5,919 nucleotides of DNA from Bacillota bacterium (GTDB taxonomy: Bacteria; Bacillota; Clostridia; Lachnospirales; Lachnospiraceae), in assembly GCA_023415655.1 (NCBI GenBank), contig JAEZKD010000208.1, positions 1 to 5,919 of the forward strand. Direction: 5' to 3'. Position numbers and translations under genes: made by a program. Below are positions 1 to 5,919 of this stretch, piece after piece; the first letter of the stretch is position 1, and the number at the start of each line of letters is the position of its first letter. The notes beneath the pieces are model-generated. The model searched no databases and had not been told where the DNA came from. It was given only the letters and a program-made list of their open reading frames with translations.

Positions 1-1
1 A

Positions 2-232
2 ATTACAACAACGCAAGAATTATCAAGGGAAGAACTATGTAATTCTGGGTTGAGTGTCTTCCTCCATACAGGTGGAATAGAAACCGAATTAACAACTGAT
101 GCGTTTGTCGATCTTGGCTTTAAGAAAAATACAGGTGCATTGTTGGGTGGAGTGACTCAAATTCGATTGCAAGGTAGTAAGACGGCTTTTGTTATCATCG
201 TTAAGGAAACAGGGAGAAATTATGTCAAGTGA
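2..232 (+). CDS. C-terminal end of an unidentified protein, possibly a pseudopilin (5' end outside window)
   Basis: The frame is open from the left edge to a TGA at 230-232, giving the last 76 residues of a longer protein. I do not recognise the family. The visible part is polar with short alternating hydrophobic stretches (LSVFLHTGG, TQIRLQG, TAFVIIV), as in the beta-rich tail of a pilin-like or other small secreted protein. No cysteine pair, catalytic motif or membrane helix is visible. The TTG at 50 could be read as a start, but nothing resembling a ribosome binding site precedes it and the frame continues upstream, so I treat the gene as truncated by the window. Its last 11 bases overlap the start of the next gene, a pseudopilin, which indicates translational coupling in one operon. 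The pseudopilin suggestion rests only on that neighbour and on the beta-like pattern. Confidence 0.6.
   Translation: MTTTQELSREELCNSGLSVFLHTGGIETELTTDAFVDLGFKKNTGALLGGVTQIRLQGSKTAFVIIVKETGRNYVK
212..217 (+). promoter_or_regulatory. Ribosome binding site of the pseudopilin gene
   Basis: GGGAGA ends four bases before the ATG at 222 and lies inside the upstream coding sequence. It favours ATG 222 over the in-frame TTG at 189, which has no purine-rich stretch in front of it. From ATG 222 the prepilin leader is 19 residues with a normal charged composition. Confidence 0.6.
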
Positions 233-833
233 GCTTATAAAGATTGGGAAAAAACGAAAATCAGAAGATCATCGGGGACTTTCTCTGATTGAGGTGATTG
301 TCACAATTTTGATTGCAGCATTTGCGATTCTTGGAATCACAATGCTGATGTCAGTTGGTACCAACACCTACCGCCTAACCAATGTAGAAACTCAATTGCA
401 AAAAGAGTCTCAAATTGCAATCAATCAAATGGATGATATCTTAATCAAAGCGAGTTATTATCAATACTTTGAGGACATGAAAGTAAATGAAAGCATGGCA
501 CCAACCTTAGTCTGCTTGGGTTCCGAAGCAAATGGGAGTGTCACGGAAGAATATTATTATGCGATTGTATTTGATAAAAGCAATCAAAAATTATACTTTA
601 CCAAAGAAGAAAAGATAAGGGTTGCTTCTGTTGACAACTGGGCAGAGAGGATGGCAAAAGAACAGATTGAGAGTGCTACCCCCTCCTTATTAGCGAATTA
701 CGTCTCCTCATTGGAAGTGGAGCCAAAATCATCCGCTATTAACCTAGAGGGAATTGTTCATATCACCTTAAATCTGGAACTGAGTGGGAAGAATTTCGCC
801 ACCTTTTCCACCATTAGTTTTCGGAATCAATAA
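222..833 (+). CDS. Type IV pilin-like minor pseudopilin with prepilin cleavage site
   Basis: This 203-aa protein is a membrane-inserted pilin-like subunit expected to be cleaved and N-methylated by a prepilin peptidase, then assembled into a type IV pilus or type II secretion pseudopilus. The leader is about 19 residues and rich in K, R and E. It ends in R18-G19, followed by LSLIEVIV, so cleavage falls after G19 and the conserved glutamate (E24) sits at mature position +5. A single hydrophobic helix of about 24 residues follows (roughly 20-45), then a polar helix (ETQLQKESQIAINQM, about 56-70) and a mostly beta C-terminal half ending in TFSTISFRN. Length and the QLQxESQ region resemble minor pseudopilins of the GspJ/PilW/ComGF kind, but I cannot assign a subtype. 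The gene overlaps its upstream neighbour by 11 bases and is 12 bases from the large downstream gene, so all three probably share one transcript. No promoter is visible inside the window. Confidence 0.88.
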   Translation: MSSELIKIGKKRKSEDHRGLSLIEVIVTILIAAFAILGITMLMSVGTNTYRLTNVETQLQKESQIAINQMDDILIKASYYQYFEDMKVNESMAPTLVCLGSEANGSVTEEYYYAIVFDKSNQKLYFTKEEKIRVASVDNWAERMAKEQIESATPSLLANYVSSLEVEPKSSAINLEGIVHITLNLELSGKNFATFSTISFRNQ

Positions 834-840
834 GGAGGAG
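834..840 (+). promoter_or_regulatory. Strong ribosome binding site of the large exported protein gene
   Basis: GGAGGAG directly follows the TAA stop of the pseudopilin gene and stands five bases before ATG 846. It fixes the start of the 1365-aa protein. The stop-to-start gap is only 12 bases, so ribosomes finishing the pseudopilin could re-initiate here. Confidence 0.85.
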
Positions 841-845
841 ATCGC

Positions 846-3800
846 ATGAGAGGAAAACGAAATCGACTGATCGTGATAGTTCTGTTATCGCTTTTAGTGG
901 TTACTGCCATTGCTATGATTGCGATTCAGGGGATTGGTACTAATGCAGCAGCTACGAATGGTGAGAATAAAATAGAGATACCAGTATCCAATACTAATTA
1001 TGAGGTGGGAACGGAGCAGAATCCTTTTGTGTTACTCGAGATTGTGCCTTATGAAGGGTATGCTGAGATTGGGTATCTGATTGCTGGGGAAGAGCCCGTG
1101 AATATGGAGGTGTTAAGTTGGTCTTCGTATGCTGGGAATATTGCAGCTACAAATGCCTTTGATACAAGTGCGTCTCAATATATTACTACCTTTGAACCCT
1201 CAGAAGCAATGCTAAAAGCAAAGGAATATAAAACCGAAAAGGTTACTCAGTATGGATATTTTGAAAAAGTGTATGATAAATCTGGAAATTATAATCAAGT
1301 CATCATAAATCAGAGTGGTGGAACGATACTAGATGCAACCTATGAGCTTTCGGTTCCTGCTAATACAGGTAATTATCGATGGATTGGGTTAGATTACAAT
1401 CCTGGGAAAGTAACAGACCATAATGCAGATAAAGTGTATACGTCCTTAGTACGTACGCAATATGCAGGGAATAAGGTCGATTATACAAGCAAGCATATTT
1501 TCTTAAAACAGTGCCTCGGATTGAGTGATTATGAAATCAAAGACTATCACATCAAGGTAATTACAGCCACAGCAAGTCAAGTAAATAATAATCTTGCATT
1601 GATTGATCGTGCGAATTTGATTTATATTACGGATAAGAGTCATAATGGGGAACCCTTTCTATGGTTTTGGCAAGACGAACGATTTAAAAGGACAGATAAA
1701 TTTAAGTATAATGAAACTCTAGGAAAGATAGAGGTTCGTTTTACTAGCGCTGGTCGTGATTTGAGTTGGGAAGCAGTAGTAAAAATACTACGTAAAAAAT
1801 CTGGTTGTGGATTAGATAAGGATACTACCATTGCACCATTGATCTATGATGTGAATTCCTTAACTTCTTCCATGAAACTTCAGAACATAACCATAAAGAA
1901 AACGACGTCGGATGGGAAAACCGTCACAATCAATACACAAGGTAGTGATAACAATGTATATAAGCTTGGTTTGATGATTCGACAGATGGATACAGCAGAT
2001 ATCTTTAAGTACTATATTGATACTGGATGGATTCAAACCAAAACCACGGATGGAAAAACAACAGGTAGCTTTGTTTCTATGAATGGAACATTAGCAGCCA
2101 CTTATTGGGCACCAGAGACTTTAGTTCCATATCACTTGGTGAAATATCATGAGAATTCGAATGTGATGAGACAAGACTTAATCGCTGCAGGTTATCCTCG
2201 TTACAATGATTTTAGCAATAATACCTTTGCAGAGGATAGTATGTATATGTTCAATGCAGATAACAGTCTTTCGATGACCTTTGAGCCTAAAAGTATTGCT
2301 TATACCGAACAAACTAAGGATGCCTTTGCTTATTTTGGAATAACGAAGGAACAAGGAATTCAATTATCTCCTGCTGAAGTAATTAAGTATCTGTTAAATT
2401 ATGCCAGATTGGGTTCTGACCTACCTTCACTCACCATCCTGGAAATTCAACCCTTTGATCAATATAAGATCGATTGGAATGACTTTATCAGACGTATCTA
2501 TCCAGGGTTTCATGGAACTTTAACCGTGAAGACAATGACTAGTAAGGAATTTAATTGTCACATTGAGGATTTAAATGGAACCTATGATCTGATCTATCTT
2601 GGAGTAAAAAAAGGAACGATTACAGAAAATCAAGAACTGGATTTGTCAGATAGTAGTTATACCTATTCTCATGTTGGAACACAAGTAAAGGTTAAGAATG
2701 ATAATCGATTTATGGCAGAATGGATTCCAGGGAATGGAAGTGGTAACATTAATTTTAATACCCGATATTCAGGAAATGATATTACTGCCTTAAAAATGGA
2801 ACAATTAAAGGAATATGTAAAAGCTGGATATCCATTGATGCTAGGAGAAGGGGTGTTTGCTAGTGATCCTAGCACAATTAGCTCAACGATTGATCCTTCC
2901 TCGTATGTCTATGAATTACTAACTTTTTTAAAATCAAATTATGCAGAAAGACAGGTATATGAAAAGAAAATCAACCAAACGGAAGAAGAGAAAGCAAGAC
3001 TTAGAACATTCATCCGTAATAGCTTTTGTAATGTTACCTTCGAACAATTGCCACGAACCTATGAATACGGCAAAGACAATAGCTATATCAATGCAGAAGA
3101 TGATAAGAATCGTAATTTAGATCTGATTTTTCAAATCGACGATAAGGCAATCGATAAGAAATATAAGATTTCTATTTATTTGGATGTGAATGCGGATGGT
3201 ATCTTTTGTAAAGAGCAGGGGCTAAAGAATGAAATGATGGTCATTGAGAATGTGATTGATCTTACTACAGGGAAGAGTGTAAAGACCAATTCCTTAGTAC
3301 CTGGGAAGCGTTATCGGTTGATCAAAGAGATTACTTATTCTGGAGTAATTCCATGGAAGATTGTCATTGAACAGGTGGATAACTCGAGTCAATTCACTGG
3401 TGTAAGAGTGGTTCAAACAGGAATATCAGCAATTAAGAAAACGGATGGAAAAATTAAATTAAATGTATTGCAGATTGCTAGCAATAAAGTGGGTGACAAC
3501 AAGCCGAGTGTATATCTTCCAACTTCGGAGGAGATAAGAAGTAGTGGGGTTAGTTCAAAAGACGATAAGAATACAGTAAAGACAAAATTTAAAGGAATCG
3601 TAAAAGACGAAAGTGGTGCCAAGCTTTCAACCAATCTAACCGATGTCACTGCACTCTTTTATTATTACACAAGAAATTTAAAGGATTATGAAATAACCTT
3701 TGATCGGTTAACCGTATCGGAATACGTAACTAAGTTTAATGCAAAACAGATTAAGCTAGAGGATTATAACATGATAATCATCGGATTTGCAGATTGTTGC

Positions 3801-4943
3801 ACCGATATTACGAATGAAGCAGCTAGAAATGCGATTTATGACTTTATCATGAGTGGCAAATCTGTTTTATTCACACATGATACCACAATGTATATGTATG
3901 GCACAAAGCATTATATGACAAGTAAATTTCGTGATTTGTTAGGGATGGACCGTTTCGGAACAAAGCTAGTTAATCAAAAGACGATTGAAGATTTGTTAGA
4001 GCTTGGAAAAGATATTATGTATCAGCCTGGTAGACTTCAATCGGAAAAGAAATCGGAACCCAAGATGAGCTATGGATTTTCGAACCATACATTACGCAGA
4101 TTTGCTTCCGATCGTTCGGTTGTTAATTTTGATAATTTAAAAACAACGAAAGTTACCAATGTCAATCAAGGACAGATTACTCAATATCCATACTTAATTA
4201 ACAATCAATTAATCGTTGCACAAACACATGCGCAATATTATCAATTGGATATGAACAATCCAAACATTGTTGTATGGTATAGCCTAGAGGATGATCGTAG
4301 CAATCAACAATATTTTGAGAAGAATGATGGTCAGAATGGTTATTATATCTATAGTAATGGCAATATTACATATTCAGGCGCAGGACATATTGGTGAGTAC
4401 AATCAATTCAACATGCAGGACGAGGAGATCAAGCTTTTTGTGAATACCATCATAGCTGCATATCGTGTCGTACCAGAAGCATCTGATGTTGAGATTATGA
4501 ATGGTGATAAAACAACCGATGAGAATGAAAAGAATTATTTATTGATCAATTACGATATGAGTAATGACCAATTGGCGGTTGGGTATGATATTAATACGGA
4601 AAGACAAACCAAGCGGATATACTATCAACTTAAGGACAATTCTACAGTGAACTCCTCCCTAAGTCGCCTAGTTGAATACTTTGCTGTAGATGAGTTAGGG
4701 AATTTAAGTCCGATATCTTTAGTTACGAAACTTAGCTTTGATGATTCAGAGGTTGAGAACACAGACATTCTATTAACAACGCAATATTATATTGATGTGC
4801 CGCTGACCCCTTTAGGTACTTTAAGTTGTTATGATATTGCAATCAGAGTTACAGAAACCTATATGGGAGCAGAAAAAGAGATCGAATTGACGAAACTAAA
4901 GTATGTTCAATTGTTACGTCGTGGATTGTTTTCTCTTGATTAA
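846..4943 (+). CDS. Large exported protein of unknown function (DUF5057-like), with three diverged alpha/beta repeats
   Basis: This is a 1365-aa protein with no known enzymatic role. The N-terminus is basic (MRGKRNR), followed by a hydrophobic helix at about 8-30 and small residues around GTNAAA (31-36). This is either a signal peptide cut near 34-36 or a signal anchor. There is no sortase motif and no C-terminal membrane segment. Three diverged copies of an alpha/beta unit occur in order. Copy 1 begins at FVLLEIVPYEGY (61-72), copy 2 at LTILEIQPF (529-537), copy 3 at LNVLQIAS (872-879). Each then has a strand leading to a Thr-rich turn (IKVITAT 236-242, TVKTMTS 560-566, ITFDRLT 950-956), a hydrophobic strand (LIYITD 258-263, YDLIYLG 580-586, NMIIIGF 975-981) and a helix-strand (GYPLMLGEG 661-669, GKSVLFTHD 1004-1012). 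A beta region between copies 2 and 3 carries DVNADG (780-785), like a calcium-binding loop. Later come QGQITQYPY (1108-1116), THAQYY (1127-1132) and a beta-rich tail (about 1210-1365). From memory it resembles clostridial DUF5057 proteins; I could not check this. The pseudopilin operon context suggests a surface or secreted role, which is inference. Confidence 0.85.
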   Translation: MRGKRNRLIVIVLLSLLVVTAIAMIAIQGIGTNAAATNGENKIEIPVSNTNYEVGTEQNPFVLLEIVPYEGYAEIGYLIAGEEPVNMEVLSWSSYAGNIAATNAFDTSASQYITTFEPSEAMLKAKEYKTEKVTQYGYFEKVYDKSGNYNQVIINQSGGTILDATYELSVPANTGNYRWIGLDYNPGKVTDHNADKVYTSLVRTQYAGNKVDYTSKHIFLKQCLGLSDYEIKDYHIKVITATASQVNNNLALIDRANLIYITDKSHNGEPFLWFWQDERFKRTDKFKYNETLGKIEVRFTSAGRDLSWEAVVKILRKKSGCGLDKDTTIAPLIYDVNSLTSSMKLQNITIKKTTSDGKTVTINTQGSDNNVYKLGLMIRQMDTADIFKYYIDTGWIQTKTTDGKTTGSFVSMNGTLAATYWAPETLVPYHLVKYHENSNVMRQDLIAAGYPRYNDFSNNTFAEDSMYMFNADNSLSMTFEPKSIAYTEQTKDAFAYFGITKEQGIQLSPAEVIKYLLNYARLGSDLPSLTILEIQPFDQYKIDWNDFIRRIYPGFHGTLTVKTMTSKEFNCHIEDLNGTYDLIYLGVKKGTITENQELDLSDSSYTYSHVGTQVKVKNDNRFMAEWIPGNGSGNINFNTRYSGNDITALKMEQLKEYVKAGYPLMLGEGVFASDPSTISSTIDPSSYVYELLTFLKSNYAERQVYEKKINQTEEEKARLRTFIRNSFCNVTFEQLPRTYEYGKDNSYINAEDDKNRNLDLIFQIDDKAIDKKYKISIYLDVNADGIFCKEQGLKNEMMVIENVIDLTTGKSVKTNSLVPGKRYRLIKEITYSGVIPWKIVIEQVDNSSQFTGVRVVQTGISAIKKTDGKIKLNVLQIASNKVGDNKPSVYLPTSEEIRSSGVSSKDDKNTVKTKFKGIVKDESGAKLSTNLTDVTALFYYYTRNLKDYEITFDRLTVSEYVTKFNAKQIKLEDYNMIIIGFADCCTDITNEAARNAIYDFIMSGKSVLFTHDTTMYMYGTKHYMTSKFRDLLGMDRFGTKLVNQKTIEDLLELGKDIMYQPGRLQSEKKSEPKMSYGFSNHTLRRFASDRSVVNFDNLKTTKVTNVNQGQITQYPYLINNQLIVAQTHAQYYQLDMNNPNIVVWYSLEDDRSNQQYFEKNDGQNGYYIYSNGNITYSGAGHIGEYNQFNMQDEEIKLFVNTIIAAYRVVPEASDVEIMNGDKTTDENEKNYLLINYDMSNDQLAVGYDINTERQTKRIYYQLKDNSTVNSSLSRLVEYFAVDELGNLSPISLVTKLSFDDSEVENTDILLTTQYYIDVPLTPLGTLSCYDIAIRVTETYMGAEKEIELTKLKYVQLLRRGLFSLD

Positions 4944-4961
4944 AGGTTAAGCAGCTAACCT
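4944..4961 (+). terminator. Small hairpin right after the large gene, possible terminator
   Basis: AGGTTA (4944-4949) and TAACCT (4956-4961) can form a 6-bp stem with a 6-base loop starting one base after the TAA stop. The T-rich stretch that follows (GTTGTTTTAT at 4971-4980) begins nine bases later, too far for a classical intrinsic terminator. The stem may act with the next inverted repeats, or be chance. Confidence 0.25.
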
Positions 4962-4971
4962 AAGAACATAG

Positions 4972-4990
4972 TTGTTTTATGATAAAACAA
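4972..4990. repeat. AT-rich inverted repeat between convergent genes
   Basis: TTGTTTTAT (4972-4980) and ATAAAACAA (4982-4990) are perfect 9-base complementary arms around a single G. As RNA the central bases would have to open into a loop, leaving a weak AT stem. It lies in the spacer between two genes pointing at each other, so it may add to termination from either side or be a symmetrical protein-binding site. The function is unproven. Confidence 0.4.
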
Positions 4991-5007
4991 TCGGTCACAA
5001 CTTAAAA

Positions 5008-5047
5008 TACACCATATGTTTCCTACAAGATGGAATCATATGGTGTA
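5008..5047 (-). terminator. Strong hairpin, probable terminator of the amidase gene and perhaps of both convergent genes
   Basis: TACACCATATG (5008-5018) pairs perfectly with CATATGGTGTA (5037-5047). After one T-T mismatch, TTCC (5020-5023) pairs with GGAA (5032-5035), closing an 8-base loop. The hairpin lies 37 bases downstream of the amidase stop on the minus strand. Read on that strand, it is followed by a T-rich tail (TTTTAAG just after the stem base), whereas the plus strand has only AATCTAAG. This favours the minus-strand gene, but the stem could also block transcripts from the large plus-strand gene. The tail is not a clean run of Ts, so efficiency is uncertain. Confidence 0.6.
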
Positions 5048-5084
5048 ATCTAAGTAATAAGCTAACATCTAAAAGCAGCAGTTT

Positions 5085-5657
5085 TTATGGTGCCTGGAAG
5101 CCAAAATAATCTAAAATCCCAATATAGATACCATAGGCAAAGGACCATTGCTCATTCTGTAATAATAAATTATCCTCATAATTCGTAATGTATGCTAATT
5201 CGACTAGAATGGCTGGCATCTCGGTTCTACGAAGTACATATAAGGATGGATTGGCACGTACACCATTGTAGCGCGTACCAACGATTTCTACAACGGAATT
5301 CAAAACAGATTCTGCGAGGTTGGCGGCTTCGGTGTAAAGAGCATATACATATACTTCCGAACCATTATAGGAAGGATTCGAGCTTGCATTGCAATGGATG
5401 CTAATAAAATAATCTGCTGGCCATTCATTGGCAGCCTCGACACGTGCACGAAGACTTGTCGCATTCGAGGTTCCAAGTACTTCAGTTACAGTCTGTCTTG
5501 AGGTTCGTGCTTCAAATCGGCCATCATCGTTTAAGAGATTGCGAAGATAAAGCCCAACATAAAAGGTAACATCTTGTTCATTTATGCCAAAACCAATGGC
5601 TCCGCCGTTGATACCACCTGGGTTGTGGCCCTGATCAATAAAAATTTTGATTGCCAT
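5085..5657 (-). CDS. N-acetylmuramoyl-L-alanine amidase, stand-alone Amidase_3 domain (CwlC-like)
   Basis: This 190-aa zinc hydrolase should cut the amide bond between N-acetylmuramic acid and the L-alanine of the peptide stem in peptidoglycan. The family motifs are all present in order. FIDQGHNP contains the first zinc ligand H11. INEQDVTF contains the second ligand E27. RxRVEAAN and ADYFISIHCNAS contain the third ligand H88. LRRTEMPAILVELAYITNYED contains the catalytic E153. The protein is one catalytic domain with no signal peptide, membrane helix or cell-wall-binding repeats, like B. subtilis CwlC without its wall-binding tail. An intracellular, mother-cell-type enzyme released on lysis is therefore plausible. 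The start is firm: an in-frame TGA lies at 5664-5666, just two codons upstream of ATG 5657. The ribosome binding site is weak (GTGAG, five bases before ATG). A sigma-K-like promoter precedes the gene, which fits a sporulation role (inference). The family assignment is secure; the physiological role is not. Confidence 0.95.
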   Translation of the reverse strand: MAIKIFIDQGHNPGGINGGAIGFGINEQDVTFYVGLYLRNLLNDDGRFEARTSRQTVTEVLGTSNATSLRARVEAANEWPADYFISIHCNASSNPSYNGSEVYVYALYTEAANLAESVLNSVVEIVGTRYNGVRANPSLYVLRRTEMPAILVELAYITNYEDNLLLQNEQWSFAYGIYIGILDYFGFQAP

Positions 5658-5664
5658 AGATACT

Positions 5665-5674
5665 CACATATGTG
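5665..5674. repeat. Perfect 10-bp palindrome in the amidase leader
   Basis: CACATATGTG reads the same on both strands and lies between the proposed -10 element and the amidase start codon, overlapping the weak ribosome binding site GTGAG. It could be a regulator half-site pair or could occlude the ribosome in RNA form, but it is short enough to be chance. Confidence 0.3.
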
Positions 5675-5719
5675 TTTTGGTATATTGTATGCGAAGCAAG
5701 TGGCAATCGTGAACCAAAA
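5675..5719. repeat. 7-bp inverted repeat flanking the amidase promoter
   Basis: TTTTGGT (5675-5681) and ACCAAAA (5713-5719) are perfect complements separated by 31 bases. Together they bracket the proposed -35 and -10 elements of the amidase gene. This could be an operator pair or a weak hairpin ending the upstream esterase transcript. A 7-base AT-rich match can also arise by chance. Confidence 0.3.
5683..5710 (-). promoter_or_regulatory. Putative sigma-K-type promoter of the amidase gene
   Basis: On the minus strand, AC (5710-5709), a 17-base spacer and CATACAATA (5691-5683) fit the published sporulation sigma-K pattern of AC, 16-17 bases, CATAnnnTA. The -10 also equals the sigma-E form CATACAAT, but no good sigma-E -35 is visible. 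Transcription would start near 5676, giving a leader of roughly 20 bases. An alternative sigma-A reading is TTGCCA (5706-5701), a 16-base spacer and TATACC (5684-5679); it fits less well. The match rests on few bases and needs experimental support. Confidence 0.45.
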
Positions 5720-5721
5720 TT

Positions 5722-5919
5722 TCAATTCGACAAAAGATAGGATAAAATTCTCTCTGCAATTCGGTCTGCGGCATCTTGATGCGAAGGCAAGCCAGGATGG
5801 TAGCGAGAACCCATCGTTTCTTCTGTGATTGGAGGAAGTAAGAGAAAATCAATCTTATGTTCCTGTGTTTCTTCCTGATAACATGCAATTGCATGTTCAA
5901 TGTAGGGTTGCATCAAATC
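5722..5919 (-). CDS. C-terminal end of a probable SGNH/GDSL-type esterase (5' end outside window)
   Basis: The frame is open from the right edge to a TGA at 5722-5724, giving the last 65 residues. A hydrophobic strand (KIDFLLLPP) is followed by GSRYHPGLPSHQDAADRIAERI. This matches the last block of SGNH hydrolases, where the catalytic histidine sits in an HP pair (codon 5797-5799) before a GH- or SH-type turn and a final helix (AxxIxxxI). In carbohydrate esterase family 2 and related deacetylases this block often reads DxHPxxxxHxxxA; here the residue two before HP is R rather than D or W, so the subfamily is open. The in-frame TTG and ATG at 5916 and 5911-5913 are probably internal codons, since the catalytic Ser block must lie upstream. 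The gap to the amidase is 64 bp. I read this frame rather than the overlapping 78-aa one because only this one shows a family motif. Confidence 0.7.
   Translation of the reverse strand, partial: DLMQPYIEHAIACYQEETQEHKIDFLLLPPITEETMGSRYHPGLPSHQDAADRIAERILSYLLSN

Noticed and set aside
189..221. Alternative TTG start extending the pseudopilin by 11 residues
   Set aside because: There is no ribosome binding site before TTG 189, while GGGAGA stands before ATG 222, and the extension would overlap the upstream gene by 44 bases.
1911..3450. Recurring S/T-D-G-K segments (TSDGKT, TTDGKT, KTDGKI) in the large protein, considered as a short repeat family
   Set aside because: Only four to five residues are shared, spacing is irregular, and DGK turns are common in beta-rich secreted proteins.
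1640..3649. Several minus-strand frames of 61-78 aa inside the large gene
   Set aside because: They lie opposite a long, clearly coding frame, have no ribosome binding site or recognisable motif, and are expected by chance.
5679..5706. Sigma-A promoter TTGCCA - 16 bases - TATACC for the amidase
   Set aside because: Kept only as an alternative: the -10 TATACC is a poor TATAAT and the spacer is short, whereas the sigma-K pattern matches all fixed bases in nearly the same place.
5192..5828. Plus-strand frames of 70 and 84 aa opposite the amidase and esterase
   Set aside because: They mirror well-supported minus-strand genes, and their translations show no motif or credible start signal.
5664..5900. 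78-aa minus-strand frame directly upstream of and in frame with the amidase, which could look like a broken N-terminal extension
   Set aside because: It overlaps the esterase frame, which carries the HP catalytic block and a normal ending. The 78-aa frame shows no family motif, and the amidase domain is already complete from ATG 5657.
1..5919. CRISPR array, tRNA/rRNA, transposon ends or phage attachment site
   Set aside because: No regularly spaced direct repeats, no cloverleaf-like or rRNA-like sequence and no transposase or integrase motif were seen on either strand.

Overview
The window is AT-rich and looks chromosomal, from a spore-forming, low-GC Firmicute. The best fit is a clostridial organism of the Lachnospiraceae (Lachnoclostridium / Clostridium phytofermentans type). 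That placement is inferred from protein style: a very long exported protein with an LLEIVPYEGY-type segment behind a pseudopilin gene, and a stand-alone IDQGHNP-type amidase. I could not run a search to confirm it.

Left part (1-4943, + strand): the 3' end of an operon. It starts inside an unidentified gene that may be a small pseudopilin. This overlaps by 11 bases a complete 203-aa type IV pilin-like (minor pseudopilin) gene with a clear prepilin peptidase site. Twelve bases later, behind a strong ribosome binding site, comes a 1365-aa exported protein that fills most of the window. The tight spacing suggests that the three genes are made together. The large protein may therefore be the surface or secreted partner of a type IV pilus / type II secretion-like machine encoded upstream, outside the window. 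Its function is unknown. Read closely, it contains three diverged copies of an alpha/beta unit, a calcium-loop-like DVNADG motif and a C-terminal beta-rich region.

Middle (4944-5084): a 141-bp spacer between convergent genes. It holds three inverted repeats, the strongest being a 40-nt hairpin that probably ends transcription.

Right part (5085-5919, - strand): a complete 190-aa zinc-dependent N-acetylmuramoyl-L-alanine amidase of the Amidase_3 / CwlC type with all its key residues. Just upstream is the 3' end of a probable SGNH/GDSL-type esterase that runs off the window edge. The 64-bp gap between them carries a sequence matching the sporulation sigma-K promoter pattern. This would fit a mother-cell lysis role for the amidase, as known for B. 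subtilis CwlC.

No tRNA, rRNA, CRISPR array, transposase or attachment site was seen.
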